Of a stretch of DNA of 64,000 bases, positions 1 through 10,937 are shown in pieces. Location: the NCBI GenBank assembly GCA_964019425.1, contig OZ025856.1, positions 558,001 through 622,000 on the forward strand, read 5' to 3'. Source of the DNA: Flectonema sp. DT1601. Its lineage: Eukaryota; Euglenozoa; Diplonemea; Diplonemida; Diplonemidae. Numbering within the stretch: position 1 is the stretch's first letter; every line of letters starts with the position of its first letter. The notes under the pieces were generated by a model that was not told the DNA's origin, made no database searches, and was given only the letters and a program-made list of their open reading frames with translations. The translations under genes were made by a program, and so were the position numbers.

Positions 1-42
1 GAATCACTGTATTCTGAATTAGAATCGCTGTATTCTGAATTA
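1..42. repeat. Two-copy 21-bp tandem repeat at the left edge
   Basis: Two adjacent 21-bp copies differ at one base and share the core ctgtattctgaatta. The array may continue left of the window. No coding content is seen. Confidence 0.7.
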
Positions 43-182
43 GACAGGTCAAAATTCTCGGTTGCTGATGACATTTTTTGAGGAACTAGCTGAGGAGAAA
101 GTTGTTATAAATCCGAATAAATTGAACCTGTGGGAGCCTTCCTGTACACAAATTGACTTACAAGTTCAAAGCCCGAGGTTCG

Positions 183-357
183 GTGTATTTTGGGGTATTT
201 TGGGCCATTTTGGGGTATTTTGGGCCATTTTGGGGTATTTTGGGCCACTTTGGGGTATTTTGGGCCACTTTGGGGTATTTTGGGCCACTTTGGGGTATTT
301 TGGGCCATTTTGGGGTATTTTGGGCCATTTGCAAAAAAAGTGGGGTATTTTGGGCCA

Positions 358-358
<1 letters not shown>
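183..358. repeat. 20-bp minisatellite, about eight copies
   Basis: The unit is ttttggggtattttgggcca, repeated with a 20-base period. The tgggcca core starts at 201, 221, 241, 261, 281, 301 and 321, and again at 351 after a short A-rich interruption. A c/t variant occurs in the middle copies. Because 20 is not a multiple of three, all frames read as Phe/Gly/Trp or Pro/Lys repeats; these are not genes. Two long T runs follow (about 363-390 and 402-427). Confidence 0.9.
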
Positions 359-390
<32 letters not shown>

Positions 391-396
391 CCAGTC

Positions 397-427
<31 letters not shown>

Positions 428-2093
428 GCACCGCACACAAGAAGTCGGAGAAGAAACAATTTAGATTAAGAGCCGTTTATTTATTATGTCATGCGCCGGT
501 CCACACTGCGATCAACAAAATATAAGGCTTATCTGAATGGTATTTCTTTTAGTACTTATGATTTCAGGAACAAGAAGAAAAAAACAAGAAATATATCAAA
601 AAAAAAGGAATAATAAAATAGTAAAATGAATAACAATAATATCCGTTATTTAGTGATAATTTAATTTATGGTTTTTGTTAAGAACGAAAAACTACACGAA
701 GGAATTATTATTATTATTATTTTTTTTTTTTTTTTTTGCGGCCCTCCTTCTTCACTGAGGAGAGCATGGCAAGAGCCATATACTTGTCACTTTTTTTATC
801 TGCTTGTTTATATTATTTATTTTAATCGATTTTAGTGTTTCAGTAGACTGTTCTGTTGCTTTTGTTCTTCAGCGGGCATGTCACCTATTCTTTTATTTCT
901 CCCTTCTGTTTTTGTATTGAATACGTTTGAGGGTAACACGGCAACAGAGGATGAGGGATTAACGAGTTTTCCCCCTTCCCGTCGCGTATTGTGTCTTCTC
1001 TCCAAAATCTCTTTACTATTAGTGTGTTACGAATAAGCTATCTTCAGGCCCTCATAATGACATGTTCTGCCACCAACTTTTTGAGAAGCATGTTTTTTTT
1101 TTGCCTTTCATCAAAAAAAAAAAAAAAAACCGTCATAATTATTAATAATAAAAACTTGAATGTGTTGTTGTTAAGTACAAACTTCCTCTTTGGTTTCTGT
1201 CACATGTTCCAACGTAGTCAGTGTGAAGGAAAAAATGGAATAAGCTTTTCCCCCACACTATTTATCTTAAGCCTAATGTTCGATAGAAAAATAAACTGTT
1301 TGGAATAAGTTAATGAATTTCAAACACATTTTTATTTTTGAAACTAATGCATATTCACATAACACAGTAATGGAAAGCAAACAGCTATTCTCCAAAAAAG
1401 GTACTAACTCAAGAAGATTATAATTGTTTTTAACTGAATGTGAGTCTTGAAATATGAATAAATTCTATCCAAGAGACTGCATTCGATTGTGTTAAGAGCA
1501 AGACAGTGTTTTATCCAAAGAGGGGGTGGGAAAAAGATTCAATAAAGTTGTTATGAGTAGGTCAATGTTGATTGCCAATTTTAGTTTTCAAAAAAAAAAA
1601 AATCTTTTCATTTGTCTTCCTCTTCTTTTTATGAAATACATAATTTTTTTTTTTTTTTTTAAAACTTCCCTCTTGCTTATGTTAGAGGAGGGGTTGCTTT
1701 TTTTTCTTAATTTGGTGTTCAACGTTAGCGTTTGTACCAAAACCAGAAAAAGCTGCTGCCCAGGAGTTTTTCCGTGCGTACTATTTTCTCCTTTTTTTTT
1801 TTGTTATTATCGTATTTTAAGTTTTTCTAAACCTTTCTGATCTAGTGGTTTTGCCTGGTCTTCCCTGAGTCAACCATGTGATCTCATCCTTGTTTTCTTT
1901 GTTTCCTTTTTTTCAACCTGTTAGTCTCTGGGCAATGTGGACAGCTGGGAATTGATTCTTTCAGCCGAAGCTATAAAAACACAAATCTCTGTGATTGCCT
2001 GCAGTCATCAGTTCTGGACTAACTAACTAGCTAACTGAGTAAAAAAAAAAAAAAAAAAAAAAAAACTGTCTCTATCGTATCTGTATTCATTTA

Positions 2094-2128
<35 letters not shown>

Positions 2129-2645
2129 TTTCTTGTTTCCCCATCCTTTACTACGGATACTTCAAAAAGTGGGTAGATATTAGTGACGGATATTTGTTGT
2201 TCTTGAATTGTTAAAAATCTTTTTACTTGCGGGAAGTACACCTATCGATGATTGTTAGTTGATTATTTTTTGTTGTTGCCACACACACTTATTTTGTGCG
2301 TGCTGTCTGATTTTTTGACATATTAAACTCCTCATTCTATTCCAACGTAATAGTCCTCACATTTGGATGTCAGGTGTTGGTTTAGTTTCAAGGTACGGTT
2401 CATTCCTGTATCATTCAGTTTTTACCTTAATTGCTTTATTTTTATCTATCACTCCCTATGTCAGTGTGTAAGAAAGATCTTAACAAAAAGTAAAGTCACA
2501 TCAAACGGAATGTACTTCCTATTCCACATTTTACTTATTTTTATTATGGTCAAAAATAATTAAATTTTTCATCTTAAGCCAAGTGACCTATTCACTCTGG
2601 CTGGGCACTAAGTTGATTATTTCTGCTGTGGGCTAAAGAAAAGTA

Positions 2646-2646
<1 letters not shown>
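428..2646. other. Spacer without recognisable genes
   Basis: AT-rich DNA with many A or T runs of 9-25 bases and a CT microsatellite near 2094-2130. About 45 bases at 1914-1955 (core caacctgttag, then ctctgggcaa) recur in diverged form at 45269-45310 in the RHS cluster. Open frames here are short and made of Phe/Lys runs. I see no convincing gene. Confidence 0.6.
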
Positions 2647-2678
<32 letters not shown>

Positions 2679-2761
2679 CTAAATTCCGCAAAATGTAGTT
2701 CCCAGAATCTCCAGCTCATCACAAAAAAAATTTAGCCACTCAGAACCACCCCACTGTGACA
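2647..2761 (-). repeat. SINE-like short interspersed repeat, copy 1 (minus)
   Basis: Read on the minus strand, this has a middle containing gatgagctgg, then ggaatttaggg and a long A tail (the T side is the A run at 2647-2676 on the + strand). The same order occurs at 15253-15350 (minus), 2786-2886 (plus) and 24010-24119 (plus). Four diverged copies, each with an A tract at the same end, suggest a retroposed SINE-like family. Copies 1 and 2 lie head to head. Confidence 0.55.
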
Positions 2762-2785
2762 GAAAAAAATCTCACAATTCGATGT

Positions 2786-2886
2786 TTTAGGTCAAGTTAG
2801 AACCTCGGTGGAAAACTTTTTTTGTGGGTTAGTGATTTGGAAACTTTTTTTTGGTGGAGGTTTTCCCAAAAAAAAAAAAAAAAAAA
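2786..2886 (+). repeat. SINE-like short interspersed repeat, copy 2 (plus)
   Basis: Begins near ggtcaagttagaacctcggt, continues through a T-rich stretch, and ends ggaggttttccc followed by an A run (2868-2886). It aligns with the copy at 24010-24119. There the first part reads like a Pol III B box (agttcgagtcc); here the box is decayed. Confidence 0.55.
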
Positions 2887-2989
2887 TCCTGTCCCAACCA
2901 CCTTTGCGGAAATGTTCCGGCATTGGTAGTTCGTTTCTCATTTTTTTTTTCCTATTTTTTAGTTCTCTATTTGCTCTTGTATTTTTTTT

Positions 2990-3024
<35 letters not shown>

Positions 3025-3758
3025 TGAGAGCGGGACATACTGTAGCACAAGAGAATTGTTTGATGCAAAATGTCATACTAAGAAAAACCCGCCGCTGTTG
3101 AAGACGATAGTACAATAATTCTTTTATCTAATTAAATACAGCAGTTTTATTTCGCGATTGAAATTTAGTGAAATAAATATATGGCATCTCCTCACTTGGA
3201 TGTCTGGTCGGAATTTAGTGGGCAGCAGTCGTTTTGTCTTCCCTCTAATCTCTCTCAAAAAAAAAAAAAAAACCCTCTAAATTCTAAAGGCTTGCACACA
3301 ATAAGCCTGACCAATGTGGTGCGCACACTTATTTTTAATAATTGTTTTCGAAAGAGGTATTCTCTACGTGTCGGACAATTCTAAGGTGTGAGCTCTGATC
3401 TTAGCAAAATTAAAATCAAGAAATTCGCTGTCGGAATTCTTGCATTTCTTATTAATTATTTATTTATTTTTTCCCTCCTGTATTTTCATGGTTGTAGTCG
3501 CTTATCAAATCAGCGGGCTCTTGAAAAAAACAAAACAAAAAAACAGCTGAGATTGACAACAGGGGTTAGTTTGGTGCTTTAAAAAAAAAAAAAAAAGAAA
3601 TTCTTTTTTTTTTTTGAATGGGTTCATAAGACACTTAAATGACGAAAGAGCCCATATGCGTCTTTTTATAAAAACCTATGTTGCACGGCTACAACCATGG
3701 TATTTTATTTATTTATTTATTTATTTATTTTTCTTCTTCGTTGTGGTTTAAAAGGTAT

Positions 3759-3808
<50 letters not shown>

Positions 3809-5554
3809 AAGCGTTTAATGCTGCCCACGAAAAGAAAAGAAAAACATAAATACTAAGCGCTCTTTCTTTACATTCGGTGGTTTTCACAGTTCGGGTTTCA
3901 GGTTTGCAACTTTTTTTTTTTTTTTTTTTTATTAGATTTCTCTGGTGATTAATCCCTGAATTTTTCTTTTTTTCCCCCCGCACTTTCTTTTTTTTCCGTT
4001 GGAGTTAATTCCCTCTCACCAAAATCAAAAAAGAAGGGGAAGAAAAAAAAAAAATATCGATTCACCCTCCTGTGTGTGGTGGGGGCAGTAAAATAAATAA
4101 TGAAAAAATAAAAATTTGTCGCATTCCTCTCCCTTTGAGTTTTTTTTCCCCCCCCACTCCTGTTTATTTTGTTATTGGTTTATAAACAATAACAAAAAAA
4201 AAAAAAAAAAAAACTGTCTCTCTTTAACTTCACATGCATGACTTGTTTTTTTTTAGTAAGAGCCGACTTGAAACCGGCCGTTTCAGCAAAAATTCTGATT
4301 CAGTAAAAAGTAGTTTATTGACGATCTCAGTGTGTGTGTTCTTCCTTTTTTTTTTTTAGTACTTTCGACAACTTACCGCTTAGGTAGAAAAGAAAGTTTA
4401 GTACGTCAACCAGCGTTCTTTTATTTATTTATTTTTTATTTTAAAAAAAGAAAAAAAAAAAAAAAACTATTTCAGAAAGTTGACGCATGAGTCTGTCTGA
4501 CAACTGTCGGAGTTTAACTATATTCTATACTGGTTGGTTGTATTTTACAAAACCAAACAGTAACTATTCTATTCTTATTAGGCGAAGCCGAACAACGGAA
4601 AGAGGTGACGTTGCCGTCAAAATGTTTTTTTTATTTATTTTTTTTATTATATTCTAATATAAGGTACTTAATATTTAGTTTTTTTTTTTTTTTTGGTGGT
4701 GGGTGAATAATTTTTTGTTTTGCAAAAGAAAAAGAGAAGAAAAAGAGGAGGAGAAAAAAAAAAAAAATAAGTGGAATTTTGAATGCTAGCGGCATTCATT
4801 CCTAACTGCTTTTTCTTTTTTTCTCTCTCTCTTTTTTTTTTTTTTTTCCCCTTTTCCCTTTTCTCTTTTTCTGCCCCCCTTTTTTTTTCCCCCCTTTCTC
4901 TTGTGGTCCTCCACACAAGTTATTTATGAGAGAAAAAGCATTTACTGCCAGCTTCTCTAGGAGGTATTCTTTTTGTCCAGGGCACTTTGTTTTGTGCATT
5001 CTGCGATTTCCCCCCCTTTCTTTTTTTAAATCTTCAGAACACCGGTCCAAAAAAGTGCCGTGGGTTTTTCCATCTAAGAGTGGTCCCGAGGCATCACTTT
5101 TAAATACGTTTGAGTAACCCTTTCTATCCTGTTGGCTAATTTGGACACGAGGAACACCTCCTACTTAGCAATTTTATTTGTATTTTTTTTTGAGCCGGTG
5201 TTCTGAAGAACGTGTTGAGCGAGGTGTTGGAGACAGATTCCCCCTTATTTTGTTTTTCTCGTCTTACGGTTAGAGTACCTACAAGAAAAAAAAAAAAAAA
5301 AAAAAAATCCCTATTTTATGTTAGTGACTTACTTAGAAAATATAGAAATTGAAAAGAAGAAATTAAAAAATATTAAAAAAAAAAACAGTCAAAAAAAAAA
5401 ATAAAATCTGCAAAACTAAACCGCAGCTGCACTTCTCCGGCATATCTGAAATACAGCAGCTACGGTGAAGCCAGGCGACTATTAAATATAATCGGTAGAA
5501 AAGATGGAGGAAAAAAAAAAAAAAAAACAACAACAACCAATTTATCAGCCGTGA
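2887..5554. other. Spacer without recognisable genes
   Basis: Homopolymer-rich DNA, including an A run of about 40 bases at 3765-3806 and a TTTA microsatellite near 3703-3730. A diverged fragment of the downstream tandem unit lies at about 3975-4040 (gttggagttaatt, then ctctcacca, then agaagggg, matching 7008-7073). It suggests an older copy of that unit boundary. No gene is supported. Confidence 0.55.
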
Positions 5555-5656
5555 GCTCTTTGTGATCTGTTATTCGAATGTTGCTCTTTAATAGTGAACC
5601 CGAAATGTTATTTACTTATTTATCCAAACAGGTGTATTGATAGCTAACAAACATAA

Positions 5657-5980
5657 ATGTCTTTGGTAATTTTATCGTCTTTGGCAGCATACGCTGTTGG
5701 TGCAAACGAACTTGTTGAGTACACTTACAGTAACCAAGACTGTACTGCAGGACAGGTTGTGACTCAGAGGTGGAACGTCAGCAAGTGTGTTGGAATAGGC
5801 AACCAGCCTCCTTACCAGGCTTCAGAAGAAGTAACCATATTCAACAGCACTGTTTCATTTAAGAAATTCATTGGAGGTGAGTGCGGAGGAAATCCTTACC
5901 AAGTCTCGCATCAAACACTCAACACTTGTAACGATTTACTGGCGTCAAAATACACAAAGTTTGAACTTGTTAGTCTCTGA
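5657..5980 (+). CDS. Small secreted cysteine-containing protein, copy 1
   Basis: The 107-aa protein opens with a hydrophobic segment (MSLVILSSLAAYAVGA) that looks like a signal peptide. The mature part has four cysteines, in DCTAG, SKCVG, GECGG and NTCND, which could form two disulfides. It also has possible N-glycosylation sites in NVSK and NSTV. I do not recognise the family; a secreted or lumenal role is inferred only from the leader. The ATG at 5657 lies 25 bases after an AG at 5630-5631 preceded by a T/C-rich stretch, consistent with spliced-leader addition. The stop is TGA; copy 3 has TAA at the same position, so TGA is a true stop here. Protein copy 2 is identical. Confidence 0.75.
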   Translation: MSLVILSSLAAYAVGANELVEYTYSNQDCTAGQVVTQRWNVSKCVGIGNQPPYQASEEVTIFNSTVSFKKFIGGECGGNPYQVSHQTLNTCNDLLASKYTKFELVSL

Positions 5981-6926
5981 GTTTTCTCTAATTGCTTTGT
6001 TCCATTTTTTATTATTTTTTTTAAATTTAATTTCGCTCAATTGGAGGTCTGAATGGTTCCAGATGCCAACATAATCTCTTCTTTGGAAGAACACAAAAGT
6101 GAGTACCCTTTAATCAACATCTAGTGACAGTGACAGTGACAGTGACGATGATGTCTGGTACTTTGACACCCCTTGTGTCATCCCACCCCACGCTGGCAAC
6201 GCTCTTATTGCTGACTAGTTCCCTTAACCGTTAGTCTCGGTAGTTGATGGTGACAGTTGGCTATTCTTGTTAGTCTGCAGCTGAATTAATTCGTTGGCTG
6301 ACTTCTAAATATCAAAAATGACGCCAGACTCTTCCTACCCTTATGTGTAATGCGGCTTGTTGATGTCGTCGTTGATGTTGTTGTTGTTTTTTTTTTCCAT
6401 CTTCCTTTTCTGATAGAGGGTTTCCTTCTATCAGAACCTACCTAGCTTTGAAATTTTTATTTTTGAAAAGAATTTAGCTTGCAGATCGATCCTTCGCTAT
6501 AAAAGAAAACTCGAAATAAATGCGAGGGTTGTCATGCAGCTATTGTTGAAATCCATTGTTTTTTTCTTTCTTTGCATCCACACTTTTGTGTGGAAGGAAA
6601 TATGATTAACCCGATAGACCACAGTTCACAATTCCGTTCTCTGTTTTGCCTTCCTCCCTTTTCCCTTTCTCTATCGCGTCGCTGAAACTAATCCAAACCA
6701 ACTTCTTACTTTTAGGTTGAATCGGTCTCAGCGACAGCGAAAAAGCAAAAAAAAAACGTTTTGTGTGTTCGTAAAGGGTTTTCTGACTTCCGACTATCAG
6801 CGCCAAGCCTTATGCAAGTGATTCCTTAACTCCCATTATACTTCACCCCTCAGGAATTACCGAACAAGATCAAAGGCTCTATTGTTTTAAAAAGGAGTAT
6901 GCATTTTCTTTTTTCAAAATGGGTAT
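5981..6926. other. Non-coding part of tandem unit 1
   Basis: Conserved across the three units: a short block (ggtctgaatggttccag) just after the gene, the gtgaca microsatellite at about 6123-6149, and a pyrimidine-rich stretch. It probably holds 3' UTR, polyadenylation and trans-splicing signals of the array. No further gene is seen. Confidence 0.5.
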
Positions 6927-6963
6927 ATGATGGGTAAGATCCAAGACTCCAAAACTTGTGAAG
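6927..6963 (+). pseudogene. Copied 5' end of the 333-aa gene, unit 1
   Basis: The bases atgatgggtaagatccaaga match the start of the intact gene at 9665. A 7-base insertion (ctccaaa) and acttgtgaag follow, after which the homology ends in the dispersed ~45-bp repeat. This is a duplicated fragment, not a working gene. It shows that the tandem duplication broke inside the next gene. Confidence 0.75.
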
Positions 6964-6965
6964 AA

Positions 6966-7012
6966 TTAATACCTAAAGTTGTTACTGTTTTTACATTGTC
7001 AAAGTTTCACCC
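6966..7012 (+). repeat. Dispersed ~45-bp repeat, site 1
   Basis: Core gttactgtttttacattgtc followed by aaagtttcacc. Further sites are at 8487-8533, 41173-41202, 51613-51642, 59360-59405 and 62477-62522. The longer copies begin ttaatacc. All lie outside genes and in the same orientation. Confidence 0.75.
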
Positions 7013-7175
7013 TCGCACTCTCTTTTTTTTTGTTGGAGTTAATTGCCTCTCACCAGGATCAAAGAAGAAGGGGGCTCTTTGTGATCTGTTATTCGAATGT
7101 TGCTCTGTAATAGTGAACCCGAAATGTTATTTACTTATTTATCCAAACAGGTGTATTGATAGCTAACAAACATAA

Positions 7176-7499
7176 ATGTCTTTGGTAATTTTATCGTCTT
7201 TGGCAGCATACGCTGTTGGTGCAAACGAACTTGTTGAGTACACTTACAGTAACCAAGACTGTACTGCAGGACAGGTTGTGACTCAGAGGTGGAACGTCAG
7301 CAAGTGTGTTGGAATAGGCAACCAGCCTCCTTACCAGGCTTCAGAAGAAGTAACCATATTCAACAGCACTGTTTCATTTAAGAAATTCATTGGAGGTGAG
7401 TGCGGAGGAAATCCTTACCAAGTCTCGCATCAAACACTCAACACTTGTAACGATTTACTGGCGTCAAAATACACAAAGTTTGAACTTGTTAGTCTCTGA
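7176..7499 (+). CDS. Small secreted cysteine-containing protein, copy 2
   Basis: The predicted 107-aa protein is identical to copy 1, with the same hydrophobic leader, four cysteines and TGA stop. Even the DNA downstream is nearly unchanged, apart from small differences in homopolymer length. This fits a very recent duplication or ongoing gene conversion. The unit supplies its own pyrimidine-rich tract and AG upstream of the ATG. Function is unknown; two identical genes would mainly raise dosage. Confidence 0.75.
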   Translation: MSLVILSSLAAYAVGANELVEYTYSNQDCTAGQVVTQRWNVSKCVGIGNQPPYQASEEVTIFNSTVSFKKFIGGECGGNPYQVSHQTLNTCNDLLASKYTKFELVSL

Positions 7500-8447
7500 G
7501 TTTTCTCTAATTGCTTTGTTCCATTTTTTATTATTTTTTTTTAAATTAAATTTCGCTCAATTGGAGGTCTGAATGGTTCCAGATGCCAACATAATCTCTT
7601 CTTTGGAAGAACACAAAAGTGAGTATCCTTTAATCAACATCTAGTGACAGTGACAGTGACAGTGACGATGATGTCTGGTACTTTGACACCCCTTGTGTCA
7701 TCCCACCCCACGCTGGCAACGCTCTTATTGCTGACTAGTTCCCTTAACCGTTAGTCTCGGTAGTTGATGGTGACAGTTGGCTATTCTTGTTAGTCTGCAG
7801 CTGAATTAATTCGTTGGCTGACTTCTAAATATCAAAAATGACGCCAGACTCTTCCTACCCTTATGTGTAATGCGGCTTGTTGATGTCGTCGTTGATGTTG
7901 TTGTTGTTTTTTTTTTCCATCTTCCTTTTCTGATAGAGGGTTTCCTTCTATCAGAACCTACCTAGCTTTGAAATTTTTATTTTTGAAAAGAATTTAGCTT
8001 GCAGATCGATCCTTCGCTATAAAAGAAAACTCGAAATAAATGCGAGGGTTGTCATGCAGCTATTGTTGAAATCCATTGTTTTTTTCTTTCTTTGCATCCA
8101 CACTTTTGTGTGGAAGGAAATATGATTGACCCGATAGACCACAGTTCACAATTCCGTTCTCCGTTTTGCCTTCCTCCCTTTTCCCTTTCTCTATCGCGTC
8201 GCTGAAACTAATCCAAACCAACTTCTTACTTTTAGGTTGAATCGGTCTCAGCGACAGCGAAAAAGCAAAAAAAAAAACGTTTTGTGTGTTCGTAAAGGGT
8301 TTTCTGATTTCCGACTAACAGCGCCAAGCCTTATGCAAGTGATTCCTTAACTCCCATTATACTTCACCCCTCAGGAATTACCGAACAAGATCAAAGGCTC
8401 TATTGTTTTAAAAAGGAGTATGCATTTTCTTTTTTCAAAATGGGTAT
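7500..8447. other. Non-coding part of tandem unit 2
   Basis: Nearly identical to 5981-6926, with the same downstream block, gtgaca microsatellite and pyrimidine-rich stretches. No gene is seen. Confidence 0.5.
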
Positions 8448-8484
8448 ATGATGGGTAAGATCCAAGACTCCAAAACTTGTGAAG
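8448..8484 (+). pseudogene. Copied 5' end of the 333-aa gene, unit 2
   Basis: Same fragment as at 6927-6963, with the same 7-base insertion, again running into the ~45-bp repeat (8487-8533). It marks the boundary between units 2 and 3. Confidence 0.75.
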
Positions 8485-8695
8485 AATTAATACCTAAAGT
8501 TGTTACTGTTTTTACATTGTCAAAGTTTCACCCTCGCACTCTCTTTTTTTTCGTTGGAGTTAATTGCCTCTCACCAGAATCAAAGAAGAAGGGGCTCTTT
8601 GTGATCTGTTATTCGAATGTTGCTCTGTAATAGTGAACCCGAAATGTTATTTACTTATTTATCCAAACAGGTGTATTGATAGCTAACAAACATAA

Positions 8696-9022
8696 ATGTC
8701 TTTGGTAATTTTATCATCTTTGGCAGCATACGCTGTTGGTGCATACGAACTTATTGAGTACAGCTACAATAACCAAAACTGTACTGCAGGAGAGATCGTC
8801 GCTCAGAGGTGGAACGTCAGCAAGTGTATTGGAGTAGGCAACCAGCCTCCTTACCAGGCTTCGGAAGAAATAGCTATGCTTGATAACAGCACTGTTTCAT
8901 TTAAATATTTCGTTGGAGGTGAGTGTGGAGGAGAGCCTTACCAAGTCTCCAACCAAACACTCGATACTTGTAAATATTTATTGGCGTCAACTTACACAAA
9001 ATTCGAAATTGTTAGACTCTAA
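8696..9022 (+). CDS. Small secreted cysteine-containing protein, copy 3 (diverged)
   Basis: A 108-aa protein clearly related to copies 1 and 2 but with many substitutions and one extra residue. The hydrophobic leader, all four cysteines and the NVSK and NSTV sites are kept, so the protein appears to be under constraint. It ends in TAA where the other copies have TGA. A long T run (about 9040-9068) follows the gene where copies 1 and 2 have a shorter mixed T/A tract. Function unknown. Confidence 0.72.
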   Translation: MSLVILSSLAAYAVGAYELIEYSYNNQNCTAGEIVAQRWNVSKCIGVGNQPPYQASEEIAMLDNSTVSFKYFVGGECGGEPYQVSNQTLDTCKYLLASTYTKFEIVRL

Positions 9023-9664
9023 GTTTTTTCTCAGATTGCTTTTTTTTTTTTTTTTTTTTTTTTTTTTTCAGTTGGTTTCGCTCAACTGGAGGTCTGAATG
9101 GTTCCAGATGCCAACATAATCTCTTCTTTGGAAGAATACCATGAGTGAGTATCCTTTAATCAACATCTAGTGACAGTGACAGTGACGATGATGTCTGGTA
9201 CTTTGACACCCCTTGTGTCATCCCACCCCACGCTGGCAACGCTCTTATTGCTGACTAGTTCCCTTAACCGTTAGTCTCGGTAGTTGATGGTGACAGTTGA
9301 CTCTTTTTGTTAGTCTGCAGCTGAATTAATTCTTATAATGTCGATGGCTGACTTCTAAATATCAAAAATACAAAATATTTCCTTACCAATCTTTAAAAAA
9401 GTAAGATGACGCCGACTCTTCCTACCCATACGTGTGATGCCGCTTGTTGTTGTTTTTTTTTCTTTTCTTCTTCCTTTTCTGATAGAAGTTTACCTTACTT
9501 TGATATTTTTATTTAAAAAGAAATTTAGCTGAGAGATCCTTCTTTATATAAAAGAAAAACTCGAAATAAGTGCGAGGGTCATCATCCAGCTATTGTTGAG
9601 ATTTTTTATTCCTTTTTTCTTTTTTAAAAAGGAGTATGAATTTTATTTTTTTTAAAAAGGGTAT
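9023..9664. other. Non-coding part of tandem unit 3
   Basis: A diverged version of the downstream region of units 1 and 2, with three gtgaca repeats. It leads directly into the intact gene at 9665 instead of the ~45-bp repeat. A pyrimidine-rich stretch with an AG near 9630 may serve as the trans-splice acceptor for that gene. Confidence 0.45.
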
Positions 9665-10666
9665 ATGATGGGCAAGATCCAAGAACTTGTGAAGCTTTCT
9701 AAAAATGGAAGATGGGAGGCGATTGACAAAAAGTGTCTAGAGGAGGGATTCGATCTCAGTCTGCGCAATCTCGGAGGATCACACTCGGAATCACTTGAGA
9801 ATCAAGCGGTAAACCGATGTAGGACAAAACAAACAATTATACCTAGCTACAGCTCGACATGTGATCCACATCTGAAAAAATATTTCAAACCAAAAAGAGC
9901 AGCAATACGAAAAGCAGCAGCAACTGAGAATGAGACTCGCAGTAAAGTAGTACCCCACAGCTACGTGTTGTCAACTTCTCAAATTCTTGACTTGAAACGG
10001 ATATTTTATCACACTTCGATAGACGCGACATACACCAACCCGAGAGTCATTATCGTTACTCAGGATTTTGTGTTCTCATACAGGCGTGGAGTTGATGTCA
10101 TTAATTATCATCGCAAAGCCCATCAAAAAAGTTTAATAAAAGTTGCGTCAACTCATCGGCTCATTGATATGCTAATCGTGTTAGACTGCGAAGAAGAAAT
10201 AGATTGGCCATCATTTCTGTTGTTGTGTACTATAAATTTAGGGAGTTCAGTTCAAACTAGGAAATTAGTGAGTTTAAAAAATTCACATTCTCTGTATCTG
10301 GAAAGGAATAAAGTTTCATGTGAGGGAGAGTTTGCACATATGCTGGTTCATCTGAATGGTGGAGCAATGGTGGGTACGAATACACCGCTCGTATCTTTTT
10401 TTCAAAACGGTGATTTCTATCGCTCTCGAGGACGTTTTACATCATTTCCGGAACTAGTTTTCTCTCTCTACGAATTCTTTACTCAGGTGTACATTTCCCG
10501 CGCTCGTGGAAGGGGAACCCATATGCACAAAAATTTCGGAGGCCACACAACCCCTGGAAATGTCGGTGGTCCTCCGAAGAATTATTTATACGACAAGATA
10601 CCCTATTCCAATACCACTGATGGGAGTGATGTTTGGTCTAAGCTTAATCTTCATTGGACTCCGTGA
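9665..10666 (+). CDS. Hypothetical protein, 333 aa
   Basis: An uninterrupted 333-codon frame starting ATG ATG and ending TGA. I do not recognise a domain. The N-terminal third is basic and polar (KKYFKPKRAAIRKAAA). The middle has alternating hydrophobic segments (PRVIIVTQDFVFSYRRG; DMLIVLDCEEEIDW) suggesting a folded alpha/beta protein. There is no clear signal peptide or membrane helix. It shares its first codons with the truncated copies in the tandem units, supporting this start. It lies in the same direction as its neighbours, probably one polycistronic unit. Confidence 0.65.
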   Translation: MMGKIQELVKLSKNGRWEAIDKKCLEEGFDLSLRNLGGSHSESLENQAVNRCRTKQTIIPSYSSTCDPHLKKYFKPKRAAIRKAAATENETRSKVVPHSYVLSTSQILDLKRIFYHTSIDATYTNPRVIIVTQDFVFSYRRGVDVINYHRKAHQKSLIKVASTHRLIDMLIVLDCEEEIDWPSFLLLCTINLGSSVQTRKLVSLKNSHSLYLERNKVSCEGEFAHMLVHLNGGAMVGTNTPLVSFFQNGDFYRSRGRFTSFPELVFSLYEFFTQVYISRARGRGTHMHKNFGGHTTPGNVGGPPKNYLYDKIPYSNTTDGSDVWSKLNLHWTP

Positions 10667-10874
10667 TGTCAAACATTAGAGTTGGGGGCATTTGATGACT
10701 TTTCAGTCGTTCGTATTGCTCCTGAATGATTAGTTTAGTTTTGACTGGTTGTGTCATTTAAAGACTGGCAGACTGTAGTTATGAGAAAGTATTTATTTAT
10801 TCTCGTTACAGGTTTAATCAAAAAAAGGTTGAGTGATTTTTGTTTTCCTTTTGTTTAGTAGAGAGTTATGCTTA

Positions 10875-10891
10875 TTTGTTTTATTTCACAG
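10875..10891 (+). promoter_or_regulatory. Probable spliced-leader acceptor for the 203-aa gene
   Basis: A T-rich tract ends in cacag (AG at 10890-10891), 46 bases before the ATG at 10938. A second possible acceptor (tttag) lies just upstream. The inference rests on position and composition only. Confidence 0.45.
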
Positions 10892-10937
10892 GATTGTCTC
10901 TCATCGTCGAAAGAGAAAAAAACTATTTTACGAAAAG

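Larger units (their letters stand above)
5555..9664 (+). repeat. Tandem array of three ~1.52-kb units
   Basis: Unit 1 (5555-7073) and unit 2 (7074-8593) are almost identical over about 1520 bases. Unit 3 (from 8594) is more diverged and runs into an intact downstream gene. Each unit holds a small secreted-protein gene, a conserved non-coding stretch with a gtgaca microsatellite (four, four and three copies), and, in units 1 and 2, the first bases of the 333-aa gene followed by a dispersed ~45-bp repeat. Near identity of units 1 and 2 implies recent duplication or conversion; unit 3 is probably the parental locus. Confidence 0.9.

Noticed and set aside
183-358. Regular repeat spacing as a CRISPR-like array
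   Set aside because: Units are directly tandem without variable spacers, and the genome is eukaryotic.
62-525. Six overlapping ORFs of 90-135 codons on both strands
   Set aside because: They are frames through the 20-bp minisatellite and T runs, giving Phe/Gly/Trp or Pro/Lys repeats in every frame.
5871-6074. Second frame overlapping the secreted-protein gene end
   Set aside because: It starts inside the gene in another frame, has no leader or acceptor, and is not kept in length in units 2 and 3.
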